This document shows positions 27,540-35,320 of a DNA stretch of 64,000 nucleotides, one piece after another. The position numbers and the translations under genes were made by a program. The stretch lies in assembly GCA_014534425.1 (NCBI GenBank), contig JACVRN010000014.1, positions 1-64,000 of the forward strand, read 5' to 3'. The stretch comes from Pyrinomonadaceae bacterium. GTDB lineage: Bacteria; Acidobacteriota; Blastocatellia; Pyrinomonadales; Pyrinomonadaceae. The notes beneath the pieces were generated by a model. The model saw only the letters and a list, made by a program, of their open reading frames with translations. It had not been told where the DNA came from and did not search any database. Position 1 is the stretch's first letter. Each line of letters starts with the position of its first letter.

Positions 27540-27834
27540 TTAGCCTTTAATAAGGGCGGGCAAAATTGAGATTATTTTCGGCTTCAGGAGTTTTAAGTCG
27601 GCCAGTCGGTTCGAGGGCGCGTGAAGGATTAAAACCGCTATATTGAACTTGGATAAGTTCTGCTGAAAAGGGATATTTCTATCAACCGTAATGAGGACAT
27701 CAAACTCCTTTTCGGCCAGGGCTAAAAGGTCTCCGTTCTTGATACCAGCCCATTTGCGGAACTGTTTTAACGTCGTACCAACTCAACTCCGCTATAAATC
27801 TTTGATCTACACACTCGTCTAGAAGCAGTTTCAC
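27540..27834 (-). pseudogene. DUF5615 PIN-like toxin gene, frameshifted
   Basis: Starting with GTG at 27834, one base after the DUF433 stop, the minus strand reads VKLLLDECVDQRFIAELSW and DVKTVPQMGW, the typical DUF5615 N-terminus. The frame is then lost around 27748. The rest of the family sequence continues in another frame: AGIKNGDLLALAEKEFDVL, then ITVDRNIPFQQN, then HAPSNRLADL, ending with a stop at 27540. The total of 295 nt is one more than a multiple of three. Relatives read QMGWAGIKNG, which would need two GGGCT units; only one is present, so a 5-bp deletion by slippage is the simplest explanation. The toxin (a PIN-like RNase) is therefore probably inactive, unless this is a sequencing error or programmed frameshift. 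Confidence 0.82.
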
Positions 27835-27835
27835 T

Positions 27836-28048
27836 TCAGACTACCATCTTGGTGATTTGCTCTTCGGCCTCTTGCAGAAAAGCTATGACCTGTTCTCTGG
27901 TAACGGTAGGGAATCCCGCCAGGAAATCGTCTATTGATTCTCCGGCTTTGAGGTGATCCATCAGAATTTGAACCGGCACTCTTGTTCCCGCAAACACTGG
28001 AGCGCCGCTCATAACATCGGGAGATGAGGTGATAACAGACTCTTTCAT
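27836..28048 (-). CDS. DUF433 family antitoxin
   Basis: A 70-residue protein of the DUF433 family. The signature is clear: SGAPVFAGTRVPVQILMDHL, then a helix SIDDFLAGFPTVTREQVIAFL. DUF433 proteins are helix-turn-helix-like and are normally encoded directly before DUF5615 PIN-like toxins as type II antitoxins that bind the toxin and its promoter. That is the order seen here, with the toxin start one base beyond this stop. The antitoxin frame is intact although the toxin is frameshifted. Confidence 0.9.
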   Translation of the reverse strand: MKESVITSSPDVMSGAPVFAGTRVPVQILMDHLKAGESIDDFLAGFPTVTREQVIAFLQEAEEQITKMVV

Positions 28049-28102
28049 AATTTCATACTACCGAAATGGCTCTTAAAATATCAAGGATTACAAAGTCGCG
28101 GC

Positions 28103-29113
28103 TCATTCGCCTTCTTCCAACATCTCTTCGTCTATGCTGATGTCCTGTTGCTCTTCTTCCGTTTCTTCACCTGCGGCCTTATCAGTCGGTCTTCGCTTGA
28201 GCCGAATCTCGGAGATGATGACTCCGGCGAAGATGAGGGCTGCGCCGAGGTTGCCGCGTGCGCTCATCCATTCGCCTGAGCCGCGCACGGCGACGGCAAA
28301 CAGAGTGGCGAAGACAGGCTCAAGGCTGAAGATGATGGCCGCGTGAGTGGCGGAAACTTTCGACTGGCCCCACGTCCAGAGCAGAAAGGTGATGACGGTT
28401 GCGACCGCCGCCAAGTAGACGAGCTGCCACACTACGCGACCAGTCCAGACGAGCGAAACATTCTCGCGCGTGATGAATCCAGGCAAACTGCTTCCGGCGA
28501 AGCCTAATCCCAGAACACGAAATGCCAGCCACACCAGCACGAAGATAATCGCCGCGAAGGTGATTTGCAGGACGGTCAACTGCCGCACGTCCAGTTCGCG
28601 CGAGTAGGCGCTCATCAGAGTTATGTGCGCGGCAAAGAGCGTTGTCGAAACCAGCGTCAGAAGGTCGCCCGTGTTCATAGGCTCAGACCCCTGCGGCGCA
28701 AGTATGAGCATGCCGCCGACAGAAGCGAGCGTCACGCCAATCAGATTTTCAAGATTAGGTCTGACGCGCAGGATGAGGAGCGCTATGAACGGCACGAGCG
28801 GCGTAGTGAGTCCCGTGACGAAGGCCGATTTGGAGGGCGTAGTGTAAACCTGGCCCACGGCCTGTAGCGCAAAGCCCCCGGCCATCAAAAGTCCGAGCAC
28901 CGCCCCCATCTTCCATTCAAGAGAGCGCGCTCGAAGAATCTGTTTCGGGAAAAGTAACGTGAGGGCTGCTGAAGCCAGTACGAAACGAACCGTGATGTAA
29001 GCTACGGGCGGCCAGTTCTCAAGTATGTCCTTGGCCGTGACAAAGGTTGACCCCCAGATGAGCGTCGTCAACACGAGCGCTCCATCCGCAGCCAGATTTC
29101 CTTTGAGTCTCAT
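28103..29113 (-). CDS. EamA/DMT-family transporter
   Basis: A polytopic membrane protein of about 336 residues with roughly ten transmembrane helices and two EamA repeats. The first repeat begins LVLTTLIWGSTFVTAK, and the second covers the region from TLFAAHITLMSAYS to the end of the helices. The C-terminal tail is very acidic (EETEEEQQDISIDEEMLEEGE region). I chose ATG 29113 (MRLKGN). A TTG at 29128 in the same frame lies inside the preceding hairpin. The family exports metabolites such as amino acids; the substrate here is unknown. Confidence 0.92.
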   Translation of the reverse strand: MRLKGNLAADGALVLTTLIWGSTFVTAKDILENWPPVAYITVRFVLASAALTLLFPKQILRARSLEWKMGAVLGLLMAGGFALQAVGQVYTTPSKSAFVTGLTTPLVPFIALLILRVRPNLENLIGVTLASVGGMLILAPQGSEPMNTGDLLTLVSTTLFAAHITLMSAYSRELDVRQLTVLQITFAAIIFVLVWLAFRVLGLGFAGSSLPGFITRENVSLVWTGRVVWQLVYLAAVATVITFLLWTWGQSKVSATHAAIIFSLEPVFATLFAVAVRGSGEWMSARGNLGAALIFAGVIISEIRLKRRPTDKAAGEETEEEQQDISIDEEMLEEGE

Positions 29114-29114
29114 A

Positions 29115-29221
29115 GAAGCCGTCAGCAATCAGCAGTCAGCAAAAGAAGGCGTCGCATAGCATAAGGCAGGGCCTTCGCGCCGTTAGCGGCTGAACGCTGA
29201 TTGCTGATTGCTGACGGCTTC
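29115..29221. repeat. Dispersed hairpin, CAGTCAGC family, copy 2
   Basis: The 26-nt arms at 29115-29140 and 29196-29221 are complementary except for one mismatch, around a 55-nt loop. The right arm contains two bases of the alcohol dehydrogenase stop codon (29220-29222). The left arm ends 2 bp from the EamA ATG, so the element fills the whole space between the two genes. Confidence 0.88.
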
Positions 29222-30182
29222 ATGGTCTTAATAGAACTTTGATGACGCCCTTTTCGGTGGCGCGTCGCATGGCGCGCACGCCTTCGGCCAGAGGGTACTC
29301 TTCGCTGATTAAGCTTTCGACATCAACTGCGCCGCGCTCCAGTAAATCGAGCGCTGGAGCAAAGCGACCGCAGCGAGAGCCTACGACGCTTATCTCGTCA
29401 ACGACTATGCGGGAGGTTGGAACTTGCGTCTCGCCATGAAAAGTCGATTTGAGCACGAGCACGCCGCGCGGACGCAATAGCTCCAGGGCCAGCGCAAAGC
29501 CGCTCTCTGAACCGGAGGCTTCTACTACCACGTCAAACGTGCGCGGCCACTTGCCCTGCACTTCATAGAGCGTGGCGGTTTCTATGCCGCGCCGCAGTGC
29601 TATCTCAAGCTTGTTAGAGTGCTTGCCAATCAGGACAAGGCGCGCGGGGCGCTTGAACGAAAGAGCCTGCGCGCAGAGCAGGCCGAGTTTACCGTCGCCT
29701 ATCACGGCCACGCTTGAATCTTTATCAACGGTCACGCGCTCCGTGATTCCCCAGGCCGCCGCGAGCGGTTCCGCAAAGACCGCGCGCTCATCCGGCACGC
29801 CGTCAGGCACTCGTAGAAGATTAACCACGGGGAGCCTCAAAAATTCCGCGTGCGCGCCGTCGCGTCCCACAATTCCAAGCACTGTGCGACGCGCGCAATG
29901 ACGCGAATCATTCGAGCGGCACAACTCGCACTCTCCGCAGCCTGCGTTAATCTCTCCTACAACGCGCTGGCCCACAAGCTCACGCGCGCCCGTAGCGCTC
30001 TCGACCACGCCCACGAACTCGTGGCCGATTGTGCCTTCAAAGCCCGCATAACCGCGCACAATCTCTACATCCGTATTACAGATGCCAGAAAGAGTCACGC
30101 GCACCAGGGCTTCTCTTTCATCCGACGGCCTTGCGACCTCCTCGACCGCAAGCCGACCCTTTTCGTACCTCAAAGCTTTCAT
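29220..30182 (-). CDS. Zinc-dependent alcohol dehydrogenase family protein (MDR)
   Basis: A 320-residue medium-chain dehydrogenase. The catalytic zinc site is indicated by GICNTDVEIVRG (Cys34) and GHEFVG (His and Glu near residue 54). The structural zinc cysteines are in CGECELC and the following HC. The Rossmann domain shows VAVIGDGKLG (about 160-170). The known reaction is NAD(P)-dependent oxidation of an alcohol or polyol; the substrate is not evident. It is slightly shorter than the usual 340-350 residues. It begins 3 nt after a small membrane-anchored protein, which suggests one transcript, and its stop codon sits in a dispersed hairpin. Confidence 0.93.
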   Translation of the reverse strand: MKALRYEKGRLAVEEVARPSDEREALVRVTLSGICNTDVEIVRGYAGFEGTIGHEFVGVVESATGARELVGQRVVGEINAGCGECELCRSNDSRHCARRTVLGIVGRDGAHAEFLRLPVVNLLRVPDGVPDERAVFAEPLAAAWGITERVTVDKDSSVAVIGDGKLGLLCAQALSFKRPARLVLIGKHSNKLEIALRRGIETATLYEVQGKWPRTFDVVVEASGSESGFALALELLRPRGVLVLKSTFHGETQVPTSRIVVDEISVVGSRCGRFAPALDLLERGAVDVESLISEEYPLAEGVRAMRRATEKGVIKVLLRP

Positions 30183-30185
30183 TTC

Positions 30186-30695
30186 TTAAAATGTTTTCGT
30201 GCGCGCGTAGGCGTTGTCGGAAGTGAGTTGGATGGTCTGCCTGCGCCCGTAGACGGTAACGGGCAGCCGCCACTCAACATTTTGCTGGCCCGCCAGCACC
30301 GCATGAATCCACCACTTGCCGGACGCGACGTTGACGGTCGCCTGCCCCTGCGCGTTAAGCTGCGCTTCGAGCGGTGTGCGCCCGCGCATGCGCCGCTTGA
30401 GAAATTCGTCAAAGCGCACGCCCGGCCTAGGCTCGGATTGGTACTCGCGCCTGACGGCGGCTATGTCCACAGGATAAAGCTCCACCGGAACACTCAGGGG
30501 CAAGCCTCTGTCTTCATCAGACAAAAGAAGTTGTATCGAGAGCATGGTAGTGTTCTGAGCATCCGTGCCGCTCTGTTGATATTCGTCGGCAGGGAGCGTG
30601 CGGTAAACGCTCCAGCCTGCGCCGAAGAGCGCCAGCACGAGCGCTATGCGTATCAAGACGATTGCGCTCTGATAGGCTAAACCTTGTGTGTTCAC
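30186..30695 (-). CDS. Membrane-anchored hypothetical protein
   Basis: A 169-residue protein I do not recognise. One N-terminal transmembrane helix (about residues 9-30) is followed by an extracytoplasmic domain of about 135 residues rich in beta strands, with phrases such as LSIQLLLSDEDRGLPLSVPVEL and KWWIHAVLAGQQNVEWRLPV. It reads like a small immunoglobulin-like fold. The stop lies 3 nt before the alcohol dehydrogenase start, so the two are probably co-transcribed, although the functional link is not obvious. Confidence 0.75.
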   Translation of the reverse strand: MNTQGLAYQSAIVLIRIALVLALFGAGWSVYRTLPADEYQQSGTDAQNTTMLSIQLLLSDEDRGLPLSVPVELYPVDIAAVRREYQSEPRPGVRFDEFLKRRMRGRTPLEAQLNAQGQATVNVASGKWWIHAVLAGQQNVEWRLPVTVYGRRQTIQLTSDNAYARTKTF

Positions 30696-30781
30696 TTCAG
30701 CAGAATCCGTTTTGGGGAACTTTCACGCGCAGAATAACTCGTAAACGCGGGAATCGTAAAATGATTAAATTTCTTCATTCA

Positions 30782-31039
30782 CTATTCTGCATTCTGACTT
30801 CTGCCTTGCTTTAGTGCTGCGTCCAGTTCTTCATTGCTCGGCGTTGAAAGCACTCGACCGTTTATCTCCAGCGTCGGTTTGCGTTCCTTCCCGCCGTTCT
30901 TCTCCTTGACCCAGCGCGAAGCCTCCGCATTCTCTTCCACGTTGATGTATTCGTAGTCCACTCCTAACCCGTCCAGATGCTCAAGCGTGCGCTGCGTGTC
31001 ATGGCACCAGTCCGCGCCGTAAACTTTTATCCTGCTCAT
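30782..31039 (-). CDS. Glutaredoxin-family protein
   Basis: An 85-residue thioredoxin-fold protein. I chose ATG 31039 because GGGAGGGAGAAGG lies just upstream; the in-frame extension to 31087 is not family-like. The active site is WCHDT (C12, T15), so it has one catalytic Cys and Thr in place of the resolving Cys. KPTLEINGRVLSTPSNEEL supplies the cis-Pro strand (Pro in KPTLEI) and the C-terminal helix. The fold and size match bacterial glutaredoxin/NrdH-like proteins, while the motif points to a monothiol type. The role could be glutathionylation control or metal-cluster handling; this is inferred. Confidence 0.88.
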   Translation of the reverse strand: MSRIKVYGADWCHDTQRTLEHLDGLGVDYEYINVEENAEASRWVKEKNGGKERKPTLEINGRVLSTPSNEELDAALKQGRSQNAE

Positions 31040-31173
31040 GCCTTCTCCCTCCCGTTTTCGAGTTTCCCTGCAATGATAACGGAGCACGAAGCTATTTGCC
31101 TAAACCGCCAACCGGGTTTGAATCTTCGTCTTTCCGCTTTTAACTTTAGAACACTCACGCTACACTTTCGGTT

Positions 31174-32601
31174 GTGAGCTATCCGGGGCCTGAAAAATTT
31201 CGTGACGAGTGCGGCGTGTTCGGCATCTACGGCCACGCTGAGGCCGCGCGCCTGACCTACCTTGGACTCTACGCGTTGCAGCACAGGGGGCAGGAGTCTT
31301 GCGGGATTGTCTCTTCGGACGGCGCGGAGTTGCGCTCGGCGCGAGCCATGGGACTCGTCTCGGATGTCTTTGACCAGGCGGCGCTGGACGGTCTGCCGGG
31401 CGCAAGCGCCATAGGCCATGTGCGTTACTCAACGTCAGGCGAAGTCTCCATACGCGAAGCGCAGCCCTTCCTGGTCGCGTGCCAGCACGGGCAGATTGCA
31501 GTCTGCCACAACGGCAACCTGCCCTTTGCTTCCGAAGAGCGCAAGCGTCTGGAAAGAGCGGGCGCTATCTTCTCTTCCACCTCCGACACGGAAGTCATTC
31601 TTCACGGCATAGCGCGCTCGCGGGCGAGAACGATTACGGAAGCCATCCCGGAAGTCCTTTGCGAGACGGAGGGCGCTTTCTCTATGCTCTTTCTGACGCC
31701 GGAATCAATGGTGGCCGTCCGAGACCCGCGCGGCTTTCGTCCGCTTGCGCTCGGACGCCTGAACGACGCCTGGGTGATAGCCTCGGAGACCTGCGCCTTT
31801 GACCTAATTGACGCGCGCTACGAGCGGGACGTTGAGCCTGGAGAGATGATAGTCATAGACCGCTACGGCCTGCACTCGTCGCGCCCACTGCCCGCGCGCA
31901 AGCATTCCATGTGCATCTTCGAGCACGTCTATTTCTCCCGCCCCGATTCCGTCATCTTCGGCCAGTCGGTCAACGAATCCCGCCACAAGATGGGAAAGCG
32001 GCTGGCGTTTGAGCATCCGGCCCAGGCCGACATAGTGGTGCCTGTGCCGGATTCAGGGGTCGCTGCGGCCATAGGCTACGCGGCGCAAAGCGGCATCACC
32101 TACCGGCAGGGCCTCGTACGCAATCATTACGTTGGCCGCACCTTCATAGAGCCTAAGCAATCCATACGCTCCTTCGGCGTCCGAATTAAATTAAATCCCG
32201 TGCGCCACTTGATACAGGGCCGAAGTGTTGTCCTCATCGACGACTCCATCGTGCGCGGCACGACCTCTAAAAAGATAGTGCGTATGGTCAGAGAGGCAGG
32301 GGCGCGCGAGGTTCATATGCGTATCAGTTGCCCGCCGACCATCTCGCCCTGTTATTACGGCGTCGACACCCCCAACAAATCCGACCTCATAGCCGCGCAG
32401 ATGTCCGTAGAAGAGATTTGTCGCTTCATAGAAGCGGACTCTCTGGGCTACCTGTCGCTGGAAGGGATGCTCGCGGCCACAGGGCTTGACCCCGAATCGG
32501 CCTGCGTGGCCTGCTGGACGGGGCGCTATCCCACGCGCATCACGCGCGAGGCCGAGACGCAGGTCGAGCGCGAGCACGAGCCTGTGCCTTCGGATAATTA
32601 A
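31174..32601 (+). CDS. purF: Amidophosphoribosyltransferase
   Basis: A 475-residue enzyme for the first step of purine synthesis: PRPP plus glutamine to phosphoribosylamine. It starts with GTG at 31174. A 12-residue propeptide precedes C13 (RDECGVFGIYGH), the glutamine-amidotransferase nucleophile exposed after self-cleavage. QHRGQES and CHNGNL belong to the N-terminal glutaminase domain. The phosphoribosyltransferase domain has VPDSGVAAAIG and the PRPP loop VVLIDDSIVRGTT, followed by REAGAREVHMRISCPPT, which is diagnostic. C-terminal cysteines (SACVACWTGRYP) fit the iron-sulfur type. purM and purN follow 4-5 kb downstream on the same strand. Confidence 0.98.
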   Translation: MSYPGPEKFRDECGVFGIYGHAEAARLTYLGLYALQHRGQESCGIVSSDGAELRSARAMGLVSDVFDQAALDGLPGASAIGHVRYSTSGEVSIREAQPFLVACQHGQIAVCHNGNLPFASEERKRLERAGAIFSSTSDTEVILHGIARSRARTITEAIPEVLCETEGAFSMLFLTPESMVAVRDPRGFRPLALGRLNDAWVIASETCAFDLIDARYERDVEPGEMIVIDRYGLHSSRPLPARKHSMCIFEHVYFSRPDSVIFGQSVNESRHKMGKRLAFEHPAQADIVVPVPDSGVAAAIGYAAQSGITYRQGLVRNHYVGRTFIEPKQSIRSFGVRIKLNPVRHLIQGRSVVLIDDSIVRGTTSKKIVRMVREAGAREVHMRISCPPTISPCYYGVDTPNKSDLIAAQMSVEEICRFIEADSLGYLSLEGMLAATGLDPESACVACWTGRYPTRITREAETQVEREHEPVPSDN

Positions 32602-32728
32602 AGATTGCCAGGCCCACGCATCTACTGATTCCCTTTTGACATCTAAGCTCTGGACAGCCCCCTTCGAGCATTTCCCGTTCGGGCGTTCAAACAATCTGAA
32701 ATTTCTTTGCGGAAAGCATAAGCTGAAG

Positions 32729-33679
32729 ATGAATCGTCGTAAGACTCTTTTGACCACCTCTGTTCTCACGGTTGTTTTCGGGGTTGCTCCGGCTACCATC
32801 TGGATACTGCGCCACAGGTCTTCCCTGGGGAAACGTCCCTCGACCGACCTGCCCCTGGCCTCTGCACAGGTCGTCTCAGCCGCCGAGCAGCAGGAGACCG
32901 AAAGCGCGCTCGAAAAAATCTTTACCAAAGAGGACAGGCTCTCTTACAGGGGCTACGTGATAGAGAAGGCGCACGACAAGGGGGAAGAGTCGTGGTCTGC
33001 CGCGCTGAAGAAGGGAAATCAAACGGTCGCCAAATTCGAGAGCGGCTGGAACAAGGAGTGGACTAGCTTCGGCCTCTTCCCCTTCATCAGCCAGGAGCCT
33101 AAGCAGTTGGTCGTGGAGCAGTATTCGGGCGGCGCTCATTGCTGCTATTCCTACTGGATTTATGACCTCTCCGGCACCACAGCGCGTCTGCTTTTCGATA
33201 ACGGGAAATACGGCACCGGGAATCAGCTTTTTCCCCTGGACATAGACGGCGACGGCGTGTTCGAACTGAAGCATTCCGTCATGGCCTTCGACTATTTCCA
33301 CATGTCGCACGCCTCGTCCGTCTTCCCGCAGGCGGTTTTCGCTTTTGACAAAAAGGCTGGCGAGTACCGCCCCGCCAATCGCAGGTTCTCTGCAAACTTA
33401 CTCGCAGGTCTTGAGGCGGACATCAAAGAGCTTGAGAAGATTAAGACGGAAGCGAACCCTGAGAAGGATGAGCTTTATACGGAGCGCCATTTCAGCGCCC
33501 TGCTTCAGGTCACGCTCAAGTACATCTACGCGGGCAAGCGCGAAGAGGGCTGGGCCTTCTTCAACCGCGAGTACAAGACGCATGAAGGAATCAGCCGCGA
33601 GAAGATGCGCGCCGAAATCGAAGAGACGCTTCGGGAAGAGCCGGTCTACAAATACATCTACTCTAAAGAAGCAGAGTAG
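32729..33679 (+). CDS. Membrane-anchored or secreted hypothetical protein
   Basis: A 316-residue protein of unknown function. I chose ATG 32729 because it begins MNRRKTLLTTSVLTVVFG, a signal or anchor segment; the frame is open upstream to 32486 but overlaps purF. The mature part contains CCYSYWIYDL and LDIDGDGVFELKHSV, an Asp-rich loop resembling calcium-binding FG-GAP/VCBS-type repeats. The C-terminal third is helical and highly charged. It is encoded just after purF and ends before a strong terminator, so it may be read through from purF. Confidence 0.75.
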   Translation: MNRRKTLLTTSVLTVVFGVAPATIWILRHRSSLGKRPSTDLPLASAQVVSAAEQQETESALEKIFTKEDRLSYRGYVIEKAHDKGEESWSAALKKGNQTVAKFESGWNKEWTSFGLFPFISQEPKQLVVEQYSGGAHCCYSYWIYDLSGTTARLLFDNGKYGTGNQLFPLDIDGDGVFELKHSVMAFDYFHMSHASSVFPQAVFAFDKKAGEYRPANRRFSANLLAGLEADIKELEKIKTEANPEKDELYTERHFSALLQVTLKYIYAGKREEGWAFFNREYKTHEGISREKMRAEIEETLREEPVYKYIYSKEAE

Positions 33680-33695
33680 CAATAAGAGCACGCAA

Positions 33696-33782
33696 GTCAG
33701 TACCGCCTGCTTAAGCCGGGCGGGTATTGGCAGCGTTAAGAACCCGCCCGGCTTAAGCAGGCGGTACTGACCTGCTCTTTTT
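33696..33782 (+). terminator. Very long perfect hairpin with T-run
   Basis: Arms of 30 nt at 33696-33725 and 33742-33771 are perfectly complementary around a 16-nt loop. An outer AAGAGCA / TGCTCTT pair extends the stem after a bulge. Five or more T follow at 33778-33782. It lies between the hypothetical gene (stop 33679) and the first MBL-fold gene. Confidence 0.88.
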
Positions 33783-33827
33783 ATCTATCCCACAACTCCT
33801 CACTTGTATTAATCTACAGCACACTTT

Positions 33828-34898
33828 ATGACTTTTCGTCCTTCTATTAATCAGGACAGCCGGGCGCAGGCTCGTCGTGGTTGTATGGTGCTTGCCGTCA
33901 TCCTGTCGGTTCTGGCTGTCGCCGTCATAGCCCTGCTGATTCTGGGCTACTTCTGGTGGGCCAGGCGCGCACAGAAACCCGCGCCGCAGCCCGCGCCTTC
34001 CGGCGATGAATTGCAGGTGCATGTGCTGGACGTGGGTCAGGGCGATTCAATATTGATAGTCGCGCCCGGCGGCAAGACCGTCCTTGTTGACGCGGGCACG
34101 CCCGGAAGCGGCAAGGTTGTCGTTGACGCCATGAAGCGTTACGGCCTCAAACAGATTGACCTGATGGTGGCGACGCATGCCCACGCAGACCACATAGGCG
34201 GCGCGGACGAAGTCATACGCGCGACGAAAGTCCTGAGCGTGCTGGACAGCCAGGTTCCCAACACTACGAAGAACTACGAAGATTTTCTCAAGGCTATAAA
34301 GGAGAGCGGCGCGAAATACGTGGGAGCCGCGCCCGGACAGAAGTTCGACCTGGGCGGCGGAGCAAACCTGACCGTGCTCGCTCCCATCAAGCCTTTCTTC
34401 ACCAAAGACCAGTTGCGCTCAGGCGCGAACGAGCCGAACGCCAATTCGGTCGTAGTCCGTCTTGACTACGGAGACTTCTCAATGCTGCTGACCGGAGACG
34501 CGGAGGCCGAGACGGAAGCGCGACTGATGAGCGCGGGCGCGAACGTTAAAGCCAAAGTCCTGAAGGTCGGCCATCACGGCTCAAGGTACGCCTCTTCGGA
34601 CGAGTTCCTTCGCGCGGGCGGCTTTGAAGCGGCTCTCATCTCGGACGGCGAAGACAACCGCTACGGCCACCCCAGCCAGGATGCGCTCGACCGCTTCAAA
34701 GCCCTGGGCATCAAAATCTATCGCACGGACTTGCAGGGCGAAATCACCATCACCACGCGCGGGCAGGGCTATCAGATTCAGACCGCAAGAGCGGCGACAG
34801 GAGACCTCTGGACGGGTCGCACAGCGCCTAAGAGCAATGATGCGGACTCGGATTCAACTCCTACGACGCGCTCAAGACGCGCCGCGTCCGGCAGGTAA
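33828..34898 (+). CDS. ComEC-like MBL-fold hydrolase, membrane-anchored (copy 1)
   Basis: A 356-residue protein with one transmembrane helix (residues 20-43), a Pro-rich linker and a metallo-beta-lactamase domain like the one in ComEC/Rec2. The signature DVGQGDSILI (68-77) and the metal motif H117-x-H119-x-D121-H122 (THAHADHIGG) are present. LLTGDAEAETE and KVGHHGSRYASSDEF also match ComEC-type domains. The membrane channel of ComEC is absent. The domain probably faces the periplasm and could act as a phosphodiesterase or nuclease. The C-terminal tail is Ser/Thr/Arg-rich. A DUF3006 gene follows after 9 nt, and a paralogue after that. Confidence 0.92.
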   Translation: MTFRPSINQDSRAQARRGCMVLAVILSVLAVAVIALLILGYFWWARRAQKPAPQPAPSGDELQVHVLDVGQGDSILIVAPGGKTVLVDAGTPGSGKVVVDAMKRYGLKQIDLMVATHAHADHIGGADEVIRATKVLSVLDSQVPNTTKNYEDFLKAIKESGAKYVGAAPGQKFDLGGGANLTVLAPIKPFFTKDQLRSGANEPNANSVVVRLDYGDFSMLLTGDAEAETEARLMSAGANVKAKVLKVGHHGSRYASSDEFLRAGGFEAALISDGEDNRYGHPSQDALDRFKALGIKIYRTDLQGEITITTRGQGYQIQTARAATGDLWTGRTAPKSNDADSDSTPTTRSRRAASGR

Positions 34899-34907
34899 AG
34901 AGAAAGG

Positions 34908-35201
34908 ATGAAGACCGCAATGCCGAATCAGGAGCCGAAAGAAGCTAAGCAGATACGCGGGGTCATCGACCGCATAGAAGATGGCCGTCTTGCGGTTCTG
35001 ATGATTGGAGAGGACGGTAAGACACAGGTTGAGATTCCCGTCTCGCTTCTTCCCAAAGGCGCATCGGACGGCGACCACTTGAGCATCAGTATCAGCATCG
35101 ACCGCCGCTCGCGCGCCTCCGCAGAAGACAGAATCAGGAGGCTACAGGACGAGCTTCAACAACGTAGCGGCACGGAAGACAAGAAGGATTTTAAGCTCTG
35201 A
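34908..35201 (+). CDS. DUF3006 family protein
   Basis: A 97-residue protein. The core is a small beta-barrel, GVIDRIEDGRLAVLMIGEDG and IPVSLLPKGASDGDHLSISI, which is the DUF3006 pattern. A charged C-terminal helix follows. DUF3006 genes are commonly located beside ComEC-like MBL hydrolase genes, as on both sides here. It begins 9 nt after the first MBL gene, so the two are co-transcribed. An alternative ATG at 34920 would remove four residues. The function is unknown. Confidence 0.88.
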   Translation: MKTAMPNQEPKEAKQIRGVIDRIEDGRLAVLMIGEDGKTQVEIPVSLLPKGASDGDHLSISISIDRRSRASAEDRIRRLQDELQQRSGTEDKKDFKL

Positions 35202-35320
35202 TTTGAGAATCAATCCCTGACTCTGCTGTCCCTCTCTGTTTGAATTTGGAAGATTGAATGCGCTAGTCTCAAGAGTTAAGTAAAGCCGTAAATTTCGGTC
35301 GCCGGAGGTTTGAGCTTCTA

